Assembly: GCA_022701365.1 (NCBI GenBank)
Contig: JAKUHH010000284.1
Span: 952,487-1,016,486 of the forward strand
From: Mycocentrospora acerina
Lineage: Eukaryota > Ascomycota > Dothideomycetes > Pleosporales
DNA: 64,000 nt
Direction of reading: 5' to 3'
Shown here in pieces: positions 33,832 through 45,749 of this stretch. How positions within the stretch are numbered: the first letter of the stretch is position 1; every line of letters begins with the position of its first letter. The notes under the pieces were generated by a model. That model was given only the letters and a program-made list of their open reading frames with translations. It was not told where the DNA came from and searched no databases. The position numbers and the translations under genes were made by a program.

Positions 33832-36348
33832 ATGTCGCTCTTTGGCGATGACGACGCCGCCCCAACGCGCGCAAAGCACTCGTCCTCGCTCTTCGACGAC
33901 GACGACGACATGCTACCCGCCAAGCCTGCCGCGCCGCGAGGCGGCAACGGAAGCAGCCTCTTTGCAGACGACCTTGACAGCGGGGACTCGCCGTGGGCGT
34001 TTCCCTCGACCAAAAAGGCCGGGCGCGCCGAGATGGTGCGCACGCTGCTGGCCGCCCACGCCGTGCCCGACGCCTACGTCGATGCCTTTGACGCGCTGCG
34101 CGATGCGGGCGCCGACGCGGGCGCGGGCAAGGTTGGGCTCGAGGGCGTGCGCCGCCTGATTCGCGACAGTGGCAAGGGCGACGTCGAGGCCCGCATTCTG
34201 GACCTGGTGTGCGTGGATGGCCAGGACGGCGCGGGCCTGGGGAGGGGCGAGTTCAACGTCGTCATGGCGCTGATGGGGCTGGCCGAGGAGGGCGAGGATG
34301 TCACGCTGGACGGGGTGGATGAGCGCAGGCGGAGTGAGTGCTTGCTCTTGTTGTTACTCTTACCACTCCTACCCCTACTCCTACCACCTCTGCTGCCCCC
34401 ACCACCACCAATGCTGCATTCCCCTGCTTGGCACAGAGACTGACTGACACTCGCCATGCTAGATCTCCCTGTTCCCAACATCTCCCTGCCCACGCCCGCA
34501 AAGCAGCCAACGCCCCCACCGCCACCACCACAACAACAACAGCAACAACAGCTACCACCTCCAACGCCCCCGGCCCAGCAACACGCTCCTCCCGTCCAGG
34601 ACACGCCCAGCCCCGGCCGCTCACGTGCAGCCCTGCGCAAGCAGTCGTTTGGCGACCCCGAGGCTGATCCCTGGGGCAGCCCGGACCTGCACCGCGGACA
34701 CAACCACGCGAGCTACACAGCTGTGCCGCCACACACCAATGGCGCTGCTTTACCCACTTCCACACGCACCACCAGCCAGTTCACCACGCAGACATCAACC
34801 TCGACGACGGCGCCTGAGCCCATCCAGCCCAGCTCTCTAGGCAGCGAGGGTGGGTGGGGAGGCTACAATGGCGCGTCCAACCCGCCCTTTGCTGCCCAAC
34901 CGGGACTCGGCGATGGGGGGTTTGGCGCACCACCAGCGAGCGAGACACCCCGTGTGTCGTCAGGCATGGGGCGCTTCATTGGCCGTGGTCAGTCTGGCAG
35001 CGTGGGCGTCGACGAAACCATCACTATTACCGCGCTTTCTGAAAAAGAAGGCATGTTCATGTTCCAGCACCGCAACTACGAGGTGGTGAGCTCGCGTCGC
35101 GCGGCCACAAAAGTCGTGCGCCGCTACAGCGACTTTGTGTGGTTGCTGGACTGCCTGCACAAGCGGTACCCCTTTCGACAGCTGCCGTTACTGCCACCCA
35201 AGAGAGTCGCCAGTGAGTTTTTTTTCCCTTTTGTTGCGTGCAAAACCCCCCCATTTTTGATAAGTGTTGAGGTTTCTTAGTCAACGGCACGCCAATAGCC
35301 TCGGATGCAGGCTTTCTTGAGAAGAGGAGGAGAGGGCTGGTGCGCTTTACGAATGCGCTGGTCAGACATCCTGTGTTTAGGGAAGAGCAGCTTGTTGTCA
35401 TGTTTTTGACAGTGCCAACGGTTAGTTACTGCCTTGTTTTGGCAAAAGAGTGAATCAGGAGGAATTTTGTCTAATTATTCCAGGAACTCTCCGTCTGGCG
35501 CAAACAAGCCAATCTCTCCACACAAGAAGAATTCACCGGCAAGCCCCTTCCCCCCGACCTCGAAGATTCGCTCCCCAAAACCCTCCTCGACACCTTTGAC
35601 ACGGTGCGCTCGGGCGTGCGTCGCAGCGCAGAAACATACATTCATCTCTGTAGCATGATGGAGCGTCTTGTGCGCCGCAACGAAGGCATGGCCGCTGAGC
35701 ACCTGCGCTTCTCCGCCGCCCTCACGTCCCTCACCGAATCCTCCCTCGACACCTACGCCGTCGACACAAACGACGTGCCGCTCCTCAACGATGGTCTCAA
35801 CGCCACGGCCAGACATCTAGACCAGAGCAGGCAGTTGCTCGATGATGAAGCAAGGGGTTGGGAGGAGGGCGTGCTAGAGGACTTTAAAACCCAGCGCGAC
35901 ACCCTCGTCAGTCTACGAGACATGTTTGATCGACGAGACAAATACGCAAGAGACAATATCCCCGCGCTGGAGCGCAGAATCGTCAACAATGAAACCAAAC
36001 TGCAGGGTATTAGAAATAAACCCGCGGAAACGGTCAAGCCAGGCGAGGCGGAGAAGGTTGAGGATGCAATTTTCAAGGTTCGTAATTCCCTTCTTTTTTT
36101 TTCTTACCATGTCCATCTGATTAATCATGGAAAAACAGGACAAATCCTCCATCGTCGCACAGCACGCCCGCGGCGTTTTTATCAAGGAGTGCATCCGTGA
36201 TGAGCTCATATTCTTCCAGCGTAGCCAATACCAGGTTAGCCGTTTGCATCAGGATTGGGCGCAGGAGCGCGTCAAGTATGCGGAGTTACAGGCGGATTGC
36301 TGGAGGGGGTTGGTCGAGGAGGTAGAGGGGATGCCGGGGTTGGAGTAA
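33832..36348 (+). CDS. mvp1: Sorting nexin Mvp1 (PX-BAR)
   Basis: Exons: 33832-34333, 34463-35212, 35281-35420, 35484-36077 and 36139-36348 (731 aa). All junctions are GT-AG with matching phase; introns are 129, 68, 63 and 61 bp. N-terminal acidic FADDL/FGDDD motifs precede an EF-hand-like helical region (MVRTLLAAHAVPDAYVDAFD), then a Pro/Gln-rich linker. A PX domain starts near ITITALSEKEG and contains the phosphoinositide-binding RRYSDFVWL and LPPKRVA. The C-terminal ~300 residues are helical (YIHLCSMMERLVRRNEGMAAEH), matching the BAR-like region of Mvp1/SNX8. Mvp1 acts on endosomes in retrieval of cargo to the Golgi. The two domain halves are spliced together cleanly. Confidence 0.92.
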
Positions 36349-38183
36349 TCAGGATACTTATTTAAGGGGGGAAAGGTGTGGTGTATGTGGTTAATTTGAT
36401 GAGGGGGGAGGAGGGAGGGAGTTAAGGAAGGAAGGGATGGAACAAGTAAATAGCGGGTTAAGATTAAGTATGCATGTATTTTGTGTGTGTGTGTGTGTGT
36501 GTGTGTTGGGGGCGGGGGGCGTGCTTAGTATGAGAGTGGGCGTCAGAATGAGAACGAGAGCGAGAATGAGAACGAGAATTGGAACATGGAGCATGAGAAC
36601 CCTTTAAAAAAAAATACCTACTTGTTCTACCTACTCTTCTTGCTAACTTTCTATTATCTCCCTCCTCTTTTGTTTTAAAAAAAATCTAAATATTTCTTCT
36701 GTCTTGAAGGAGTAGGTAGGTCTTCTTTAACCTTCCTTGCTTCATCTGTTTTTTTATTTAAAATATAACTAGAGTGGTTTTATAATGCATGATATCAATC
36801 AAGTAAGGGAATGGTGCGGTTTGATTCCATCATGAAGGCTGCTCTTACACTATTTTTTCAATTTTAAAATAAAAAATATAAATTAATTAGTTATTTGCAA
36901 GTTGAAGAAGATTATTCGATTTAAAAAAAATATAAACCATTTAGAATTAAGAAGTTGGAGTCTGTGGTGAATGTTTTTTTTCTCTTTAATTGAAATTCTA
37001 CACACCTTGTTTTTGGTAGGAGAAACTAATGAGCTAGGTGTGTGTGTAGTAGATAGGGATGGGGGGGGGGGGGGTTAAAGTCTTGTACTAAATAAGAGAA
37101 ATAATAAAAAAAAAATTGACGACGACGACGACGACGACGACGACAGGCATCTCCCTCTTTTTTTTTTTTTTAGATACTCGCTATTTCTATTTTTCTGTGG
37201 GTTAGGGATTCGATCATTTTTGACGATGTGGTACTGTGTGTAGGTTTTTTTATTTTACTTTTAAATGGGCTTGGGAGAGGAAAAATATGCACTCTTGGTG
37301 TGCTAATTTTTCCAACTTGAATTAAGATTGGGGGTTTCTTGTTTGAGAAATCTTTGAGTTTGCTTTGACATCTTTGAATCATTTTTTCCTAAGTAAGATT
37401 TTATTTTCTTTGTGCGAGTGGTTTCTCAGGGTGTAAATTTGCATCACTTCTTTTCATGTTTTGTATGGTTTGCTGTTGTTTTCATTATTTTAAAGGTAAA
37501 GGGCGGTAACTACTGTAGAGTGCAGTGATTGTAGAGGTTTATTCCACTACAAATTCAAGTTTGCGAGTTGTCTTGCTTTGATGTTTGTGTGTGTGGTTGG
37601 TTTGCGAGGAACAAAGGATAGTGCGCTGCGCTACGCTACGCTACGTTACGCTTCTCAACTTCACCTTGACTCTTTTTTTTGGTGATCTTTTTTGCCACCA
37701 CCGTTGCTAACGCACTGCACGATTTACCACTCTACGTGACAATATCTCTTTCCAACAAAAACACGACTCGCGGAGATATTAGGAATGCCGTCCAAACGCA
37801 AGGCTGGGGATGGAGATGGGGATGTGATCAAGAAGCGGACGAGGAAGAGTGGAAAGACTGAAGAAGCTGGGTATAAAAATGGAGGTGAGTAGAGCTTTTC
37901 ATTCTTCCTCTGCTCGCCATTAAATTTCGTCAAACCCTTTATTCATCTGTGTTGAGAACGCAACGGAAATAGCAACTACTATCTCCGTGGCGGGCGCACG
38001 ATTGTGGGGTCTCGTCTTCTGTCGAGGGGCCCGGTCGCTGGCTGCGTCACATCACCCGCCTCGCCAACCTACGCTTTGCCATTTCCCTACACGTTATAAC
38101 CCCCCAGCCGCCTCCCGCTCTACACGCGTCTCCTTTGGTCGCCTCCGCTCCACGTGCTTCCCCGTCACCCGCTGATCACAAAA
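36349..38183. other. Low-complexity AT-rich intergenic region
   Basis: Contains a GT run (36481-36505), a G homopolymer (37063-37073), a GAC run (37119-37145), T/A tracts and CTACG repeats at about 37627-37653. A short open reading frame starting ATG 37785 (lysine-rich, MPSKRKAGDGDG) ends at a GTGAGT donor near 37888. It could be a 5' exon or an upstream ORF of the neddylation gene, but no acceptor joins it. Confidence 0.45.
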
Positions 38184-40828
38184 ATGCCTCCAGGCTACAC
38201 CTCGCAGCAAAAAGCTGCCATTCAGCAGTTTACAAACTTCACGCAGTTGGATCGCAGTGCGGCTGCTAGGATCCTGAAGAGTTGTGGATGGGATTTGCAA
38301 AGCGCCGTGAATGCGTAAGTTTTTTGTTTCTTCTTGTTTCTGTGGAGTTGGAGCGGGTGGGTGTGGAAGGAGAGGAGGGCCTGGACGCGGTAACCCGACT
38401 AAACTACCTCACCTCGAATCGAGGCGGGATTATACATGGCTGTGGCTGGATGAAATTGGTAGGCGAGAGCGAGTAATGAGCAGCTCGAGCGAGCAACGAC
38501 CAGCTTGGGCGCGTGGAAGGAGGCATGTGGCGGGCGTGCGAAGCATGGTATTCGACTTCCGCATTACAGCCTCAAAGCTCGGGAAGAGGTCTGGCGCAAT
38601 CGGACCTTCTAAACAACAACACCATTATACCTTCTCTACCAACACCTACCTTATCGTCGTCTATAAACACGGCAGGCCTGCCTTCTCTACATCACCCAAT
38701 CGCTCTACCTCATACAACCGATAACCAGCATCCGTCTACGTTTCCGCTACCATCATAGCCTTCATGTTTGGCTCTTCAGAAGACCGCGCCAGACAGCTCG
38801 CTGGACGCAAGAGAAGAGAAAGGATCGTTTCCAGTTGCTCCCAGCATAGCTATCGGTCAATCAGTTCTTCAAGCTATGTATCAAAGCAGCTTCATGATAC
38901 CCTTATTTTGGAACAGGGAAGCCAACAAGTTCACGTATCCACGAAAAATGATCAACCCAAATCTGAATATGTCAACACCCGTCACCTGTCTTACGGTTAC
39001 TCTGTACCGCTGCTGCGTTTGGAAACACAGTCTCCGCAGCTGGGGAATGAAATCCAACATTCAGCCATGGAGCAACACAGGGTCCAAGCCGAGTACTTGG
39101 ATCAAGTGCTCTACAAAAACCCATCCATCTCTGATATACCATCATCACCTCAGAGTCAGTTGCCGCTTCTTGCCCGTACCAAACGCTGTGGAAGCCTAGG
39201 GTCCAGCTCCGCCAAACTTCAGCAATTACACAATACGACCGCCTCCACCTCGCATGATCAGCCATTGGATTTTCCACTAGTACATGTACAAGCCCAGAAA
39301 GACATACATATGCTGTCTCCTCTACAGCAAAACGACTATGCCAATCTTTTGCGAGCCCAGGCTGCAGTTTCGCTACGAGGCGGCGGGGATAGCCTTGCTT
39401 CCCACTTGCCGATGCAGGAAGAGAACCAAACTCCCGTATATGTCAGACTTACATTAGCTGAGAAATTGGAAGCCTCGCGCATGGTTCCACTGTCTGAACG
39501 GGATGGATGGCACACCATCATTTGCTCTGGAGAAGTGTATGAAATCTTTATCGCGACCCTTTCTCCAATTCAACGCGACCAATTTCATGTTCTGTTTAAT
39601 CCAAACCCACTCTTGGAAGTTCAAGCAGCCGCCGCATCAGGATTTCGACGGTCATTCTATCAAGAACTCAGGCTGGAGCAACGCCTGTTGTTTCAGGACA
39701 TGATCTCGACAAGGGGAATAGAAGATCTCAAGCAAAAGTCACGTGAAGAGATGGGAATTAAAGACACACGGGACGGTGTACTCGTCAGGCCTGCTGAAAA
39801 ACCAACACCCCCAGTCGTGGCCAGTTACCTGTATGAAGCGATCAAGACTGCTGTAAATGGCGAGGGTCAGCCCATATCTGACCAAGCCTTCTATGATCAA
39901 CAACAGGCTGCGTTGAGGAGTTTGAGTGCTGCAAAGATTAGACAACAGCACGTGATGCAGCAGGGGTACTGTGATCTCGGCTCTTGCCTTGCCAATTTCA
40001 TGTTGCATTTTTTTGTTGGTTTTTGCAGAAAGATAACAGTGTGCTGACAGTAATTTCACAGGTTCTACAGTGGCGGAAGTGGTGGCAATGTTTCCAACTC
40101 GGCTGCCTCGTCAGCCACCAAATCCACTCTCGGCAAGTTGTTCGACACATACCGAGAGGATGCTGCAGGATCGCCAGACACGGTTGGCGTTGAAGGAACG
40201 ATGCAGTACTTCCAGGAACTCGAAGTTGATCTCGAAGGGTTGGATGCACTTGCTGCTTTTGAGATTGTCCAGGCCCCCACAATGGGTGACATAAACCGAG
40301 ATGGCTTTGTGAATGGCTGGCACGAGCGCAGGTGAGTGCTGTCAACCATGTCCACTTTTAGTGAAGCAATTTGACTGACTGCGTTCTAGCTGCGAGACAC
40401 TCGACAAGCAAAAGGCCTACCTCAAGAATCTCAAGCGGGAATTGTCTGGAAATAAGGAATTGTTCACTAGAATCTACAAGTACACCTTCCAGCTCGCCAA
40501 AGCCGCCAACCAAAAGGCTGTTCCCCTCGACTCTGCCGTCGCATACTGGGACATCCTCTTCAATTCATCCTTGTCTGCTGTCAAGTGGACGAGCCCCAAT
40601 AACCCGTGGCTAGATTGGTGGAATGAATTCCTTACGTCGTCGTGGAAGAAGAGCGTTAATAAGGACATGTGGAATGAAACACTCAAGTTCGCGCAGCTCA
40701 CGCTCCAGGATGAGGCATTGAGCTTCTGGAACGAGGAGTCTTCGTGGCCCTCTGTTATCGACGAGTTTGTCGAGTGGGTCAAGGAAAAGCGTGGCGACAA
40801 GAAGCCAGAGGTTGTGGAGGATTACTGA
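38184..40828 (+). CDS. dcn1: Dcn1 (defective in cullin neddylation), split by a 1.75 kb intron
   Basis: Exons: 38184-38314, 40062-40331 and 40390-40828, giving 279 aa, the usual size of the family. Exon 1 encodes the UBA-like domain (QQFTNFTQLDRSAAARIL). Exons 2 and 3 encode the potentiating-neddylation (PONY) domain (LGKLFDTYRED; YWDILF; WLDWWNEFL; DMWNETLKFAQ). Dcn1 is an E3-like factor that promotes Nedd8 attachment to cullins and so activates SCF ligases. Intron 1 (38315-40061) is 1,747 bp, about thirty times the local norm, and contains a 427-codon ORF on the same strand. That ORF can also be spliced in phase to exon 2. Confidence 0.9.
38764..40047 (+). CDS. Unknown 427-aa ORF nested in the first intron of dcn1
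   Basis: An uninterrupted frame starting MFGSSEDRARQL with protein-like composition, Gln/Ser-rich in the first half and charged helical in the second (LEASRMVPLSERDGW; FRRSFYQELRLEQRLLFQD; SREEMGIKD). No family recognised. It may be an independent nested gene, or an alternative large first exon: a GTACTG donor at 39966 and the dcn1 acceptor at 40061 join codon 400 to the PONY-domain exon in the correct phase (2), the same phase used by the normal first exon. The final ~27 codons past 39965 look intron-like, which favours splicing. Confidence 0.55.
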   Translation: MFGSSEDRARQLAGRKRRERIVSSCSQHSYRSISSSSYVSKQLHDTLILEQGSQQVHVSTKNDQPKSEYVNTRHLSYGYSVPLLRLETQSPQLGNEIQHSAMEQHRVQAEYLDQVLYKNPSISDIPSSPQSQLPLLARTKRCGSLGSSSAKLQQLHNTTASTSHDQPLDFPLVHVQAQKDIHMLSPLQQNDYANLLRAQAAVSLRGGGDSLASHLPMQEENQTPVYVRLTLAEKLEASRMVPLSERDGWHTIICSGEVYEIFIATLSPIQRDQFHVLFNPNPLLEVQAAAASGFRRSFYQELRLEQRLLFQDMISTRGIEDLKQKSREEMGIKDTRDGVLVRPAEKPTPPVVASYLYEAIKTAVNGEGQPISDQAFYDQQQAALRSLSAAKIRQQHVMQQGYCDLGSCLANFMLHFFVGFCRKITVC

Positions 40829-41511
40829 GGTGCTGGGTTTCTTTACAGTAGATTTGGGCAGCGATTCTGGTGTGACTGACCTACTTGGTGCATGCGAGAC
40901 TCGGCAAATGTTATGGGTCTCGGTGAAGTTTTGATCGCGAGGCGAGTTTATTTCGACATGATGCGTGCGAGTTTTATGGGAGCATCACATACCCTTTGCC
41001 TGTTTTATGGCATTTACGGTCGGTACAGGAGCATCTCCTACATGATAGACTAGCCCAACATGAGTGCTTAACTGGCTTCGAATGCCCCCTTCATCCCTTT
41101 GTTGTGCGCAAGCTGATGTGGTTGACGAAGATGTGTACCAATTCCGCAAGGCTCTACTCAAGGTAGCGAAGGGCTCGTGCCACGACAAGGCGACTAAGAG
41201 CACGCATGTGAGAGCACAATTCGAGGCAATTGATACAATTCAGTAATAGTGCTAGGTGTATCCAAAAACTACCTGTTATTTTCTTGAGACGGGACGATTA
41301 CTGTTTTGATGTTCATGATGGTGGTGGAGGTGGTACTGGTGGTGGTTGCGCCCGCCCATTGGCGTGCCAAGCACGCTAACGAAGCCGAGTTCACACACAG
41401 AGAATTTGTCCCGACATCATCACCGCCATCCCGACAACTAACCCCCCACACAGCAGTCAAAGTACGTGTGCATGCGCCCGGATTGCTGCTGAGATACTGA
41501 CTGGATTCAAG
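40829..41511. other. Intergenic region upstream of rpl32
   Basis: Holds the 3' end of dcn1 and the presumed rpl32 promoter and leader; a GGTGGT-type repeat lies at 41319-41348. An intron in the rpl32 5' leader is possible but not resolved. Confidence 0.35.
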
Positions 41512-42252
41512 ATGGTCGCCGCTAAGAAGCATGTCCCGATCGTCAAGAAGCGTACGCTGAACCGCCCGCCGTAATATCGAGACCTCGCAACTGACGACGT
41601 TGGATACAGACACGAAGCGCTTCAACCGCCACCAGTCGGACCGCTTTATGCGTAAGATACCTCCAGGAATAAAAACGCGAGGGATTGGAGGTTCTGACAT
41701 GAGGAACAGGCGTTGACCCCTCATGGCGCAAGCCCAAGGGTATCGACAACCGCGTCCGCAGGCGTTTCAAGGGCCAGGCTGCTATGCCCAAGGTACGGAA
41801 TACCTCCACTCTATGGAACTCGAACGGATTACGATAGTAGGATTGGAATTCGCGAGTTTGGGGGAACTGCATGATGAGGATTTGGGCTGACGGGATGCGA
41901 CTTACAGATCGGTTACGGATCCAACAGGAAGACCCGCCACCTGATGCCCAGCGGCCACAAGGCCTTCCTCGTTGCCAACGGTACGAACTAGATGCTGCAC
42001 CTTGCGCTACTTCGGACACAGAACTAACGGCCTGTAGTCAACGACGTCGACCTTCTCCTCATGCACAACACCACCTTCGCCGCAGAGTACGTCGCACCAT
42101 GACCATCGAAACGATTCGCGAACCGGACACTGACTGTCAACAGGATCTCCCACTCCGTTTCTGCACGAAAGCGCATCGACATCATTGCCCGGGCGAAGCA
42201 GCTCGGCGTCAAGGTGACCAACGGCAAGGCTCGCGTCAAGACTGAGTCGTAG
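41512..42252 (+). CDS. rpl32: 60S ribosomal protein L32 (eL32)
   Basis: Six short exons: 41512-41551, 41610-41651, 41710-41792, 41908-41980, 42038-42086 and 42144-42252, giving 131 aa, the usual eukaryotic length. All introns are GT-AG and 57-115 bp, with phases that join. The product begins MVAAKKHVPIVKKHTKRF and includes SWRKPKGIDNRVRRRFKG, GYGSNRKTRH and the C-terminal SARKRIDIIARAKQLGV, all characteristic of L32. It is a structural component of the large ribosomal subunit. The gene is easily missed because no exon exceeds 110 bp. Confidence 0.95.
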
Positions 42253-44903
42253 ACAATTGCGGATTTTCTCTTGGGCGGGGCATACAAGGCGTCTCTCTGA
42301 TTAGTTACGATCTCAATGGGAAGGCTTTTCTCTCTCCTCTGGCTCGCACCCTTCGACACGAGGAGAGGCATGTACTGTGCAACAAAAGTCATTGCGACAT
42401 GTTACTGCGAGACGACCTGGGGACATGATAGGGAAGGAGCAGTAGGAATGCAATGAAAAATGAGCCACATCCCAGGTCTTTTCGGTGTTTGGTGATGTGA
42501 GGATGAGCAGACAATTTACAGTATTGCGGTTTGACGCGTCGTGCTTACAGTTCCTTTTTCGTGTCCGGATTAACAAACACACCTGCAGACTAGACGATAA
42601 CGCGTTCCTCACGCCAAGGAATGGCGACGAAACCTTGCTTCACCAGTAGCTTCTTGACATTTCTAATACTCGTCTGTATGTTGTCATGTTGACTGAATGC
42701 AATGGACACTAACGGTGTGTGCTTTGCATTACAAGAGCGTCTGATTGGAGCATTGCTGTCATTGGATAAGAGGCACGAGTTGGCGTTGGGATATACAACA
42801 CGCCAGGTGGCTGGAGCTGTGCATCATGGCGACCAGATTTACAGCGTGGCTTGAGACACGTTGGGCAGCAAACATAGATGGAAAGCGTTCATGGTGTGGG
42901 TTCATCTCGTCTCTACTGGATGTCGATGTGATGCTTCTCGTTACAAGGCCAGGTAGAATATCGCCATCTAACCAAACCATGCTTTTGTCCGAGTGATAGG
43001 AAAGGGAGTGCACTTGACATGTGACAACGGTGTTATTGTCGTTGCCTTATCTCTCCGCGCGGTGGTACTCGAAGAAGAAAGCGTAGAGTGCTGGTTACTG
43101 ATGGACACTATACACGAGAAGCATGAACCCTCACCTAGTCCAGCAGCCAATCGTCTTTCTCCCACACGCCCACACACCCACACACACAGACACATATACT
43201 CCAATCGATAGCATGCGAAATGAGGAGACACCAACCCGTAACATCTCCACCTGCATTACGCATTGCGATCTTCACATCAATTTGCGTGGTTCCGCTCGCC
43301 CATCCTCACCCTCGCAGCTCAACACTTCCATCTCACCGCAACATGCGACTAGACCGTGACATGACTTGAGATGACATGACTTGACATAATCTGGCACAAA
43401 GCAACTGACCGACCACGGAACGGAAGTGTAACGGCCGTTAGATTCTCAGGTCCAGGGCCAATGCAATCAATTGCAATGCACATCTCGCCGGACGCGTGCC
43501 GTGAGACGTGCGACGCTTGGCGGTATCGAGAGCACACGACAAACAGGCGGGCCCCCGTGGGCAGCAGACTGTGTGGTGTTTAGCTGCGGGTGGAAGCGCA
43601 AGGTCGTTGCCTGGACCTGCGACTTTCTAAACTGAACAGGCGGAGTCGGAGTCGGGGTCGGACAACTTGCGGTGCAGAGTGCATGTTCCTTTCGTTTCGT
43701 TTACGGAAGCGCTAGGACTGATTCCGCGAGGGCGAACCCATCCGTCGAAACCGTAGTTGTACCTGGGGCCCTTTCGCCTCACTCTCGACACTAAGGGACA
43801 GTGCTGTGCCTATTCCCATTCCAATGCTACACCGCCAGATTTGTTGTTTGTCTGTGCCTGCCCTTTGCAATTTCACATGCTCTATCTATCGCGCTCTTGC
43901 GTCTCAGGCAGGCAGTCGTCTGGGGTCGCGAGGCGTTGCCACGGGCTGCGACGATGCGAGTGATTGGACGTGTTTGCCCTGGGTGTGGTGTGCATACACG
44001 ACTACGATCACGACAGCAGCTCTTTGTGAGGGCAAGAGCAGGAGGCGGTCGGGCTGTTATCGCTGAGTATGCTGCTGAGCGAGGCAGTGCGTGTGTGCTG
44101 ATGACGAATCTAATTGAGTGCTACGCTATTTGCATATGATTCCCGATGCTTTCCAGGGGTGCGAAGGGAGAGTCCACATATAAGTGGTGATATGCTGACA
44201 TTTGAACACGAGATCCGTTTGCCGGATGGTTAACCTTTTTCCCACGCAAAACCCACCCACGGCTCACACTAGTTGCCGAGCATTTTCCCTCGGTGGCCAA
44301 CAAAGTGCACGCACAAACAGAGGCACGCTCGCGTTTCAATTTCCTGGTTACTGGTTCCTGACCCAGAAAAAAAAGTCTTGGAAAGGATTTTCTCGGGCTA
44401 CGTTAGCTCCCGCTGTTTCCTTTGTCAGAGGTTATTCTGACACGAGCGGCTCCGTAGATTTAATCTTCTGTGCTGGACGGTTTCATTGTTCTTTCCTTCT
44501 TCGTTTAGATTCATTGCTCGCGCGGGTTAAGGGGAAGGTTTTTCCTTGGTGTGCTTTGCGCCTAGGTTTTGAGTCCAAAACGACACACTCAACATCGAAT
44601 CCCATCTCCGCACAAGTCGCTCCCATTTTTCTTGAACGGATTTCCAATCGATACAACAATCGCCCTTCTTACTCTTCCCTGTCGTTGTTCTTGTGCCGTC
44701 ACCCTCTGCCTGCACACGGATTTTCGACGCGTTTTCGCTGTGGCAACGCGCGAGCTTACCTCATCCCCACATCACACTGTCAGCTGCTCTACATCAGGTG
44801 GTTTGCTTTTTAAATATCTCACGCGATATCAACCTGCCCAAGAAGAGAAGGACGAGCTACAACAAATTACACTGCGCGTCGACTCCATTATTGTCACTGC
44901 GAC
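42253..44903. other. Long intergenic region, nothing recognised
   Basis: About 2.65 kb without a supported gene. A CA-rich run lies near 43166-43195 and short ACATGACTTGA repeats near 43361-43386. A 200-codon open frame at 44202-44813 has no recognisable motif and ends just before the next gene; it is more likely leader sequence. Confidence 0.4.
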
Positions 44904-45749
44904 ATGGCACCTAATCTCTTTGTCGTGACACAGACACTCTTCTCGCCACACAAATGGTTCCGGAACGCTAAACCGGAGCGTTCATCGAAGAGGACTGAGT
45001 TTTGGGAAGACGGACCAATTCCAGGTCTGTACGAACATGTCCCAGGCCGTGGATGGTACCTGATTGCAACTCTCCGGGACGCTTCTCCTGAAATCCCCGA
45101 AACAAAGGCCTCAGAGGGCGGCCCTGTACTTCCAACCATGACAAAATTTACCAAAGAATACGTGAAAGTGGATCCTCCTGTCCCCACCCACTGGTCCCGA
45201 GTCCTCAAGCGCTACCTCCTAGAATACCAGTACAAGGAACGCAAAACAAGTGGCATCATCCCCAATGCGCGCGGCAAAAATATCGACGTGGGCTTCTTCC
45301 GCCTCGATGACGGTATTGCCTGGGTGCAATGCTGGGACGAGCAAGGCGAATTCATCCCCGGCCCCTATAAGCTCTGGTGCCTGGACTCGAAAACCCAAAC
45401 CTTCCGGCACATGCGCAAAGGCGACGATCCCAACTTCATCAAATCCCGCAGCAACTCTCGGGATCGCGATGCCGACAGTCAGAGCCAGGATTCCCGGAGT
45501 ACCCAGTTCCGCAGCGGCCCGGGAGGCACGCCGAGTATGCCGAGCTCTAGAGCGAATAGCATTCGCATGATGACGTCCAGCACGACATCTACGTCAGCGA
45601 GTAGAACGACCTCAAGGCGGAACAGCCCTGGACGTGGGGAGGGTGTTCCCTTTGAAGAGGCAAGGAGGGAGTTGAGACGTTTGGCGAAAGAGCAAGATGA
45701 GGCTGTCAGGGGGTCAGCAGAGCGGGGACGCAGACTTGCAATTGTGTAA
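44904..45749 (+). CDS. Conserved-looking protein of unknown function, 281 aa
   Basis: A single-exon frame starting at 44904 with a good context (GACATGGCA). Residues 1-180 look globular, with aromatic-rich blocks (LFSPHKWFRNAKPER; GRGWYLIATLRDASPEIPE; IAWVQCWDEQGEF). Residues ~180-245 are Ser/Arg-rich and disordered, and the last ~35 form a charged helix (FEEARRELRRLAKEQDEAV). No signal peptide or membrane segment. I do not recognise a family. Confidence 0.65.
   Translation: MAPNLFVVTQTLFSPHKWFRNAKPERSSKRTEFWEDGPIPGLYEHVPGRGWYLIATLRDASPEIPETKASEGGPVLPTMTKFTKEYVKVDPPVPTHWSRVLKRYLLEYQYKERKTSGIIPNARGKNIDVGFFRLDDGIAWVQCWDEQGEFIPGPYKLWCLDSKTQTFRHMRKGDDPNFIKSRSNSRDRDADSQSQDSRSTQFRSGPGGTPSMPSSRANSIRMMTSSTTSTSASRTTSRRNSPGRGEGVPFEEARRELRRLAKEQDEAVRGSAERGRRLAIV

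Noticed and set aside
37785..37888. Lysine-rich 34-codon exon candidate upstream of dcn1
   Set aside because: It has a donor but no acceptor joining it to the dcn1 start; it could be an upstream ORF.
44202..44813. 203-codon open frame before the 281-aa gene
   Set aside because: No motif, no signal peptide, and it lies in the expected promoter/leader of the next gene.
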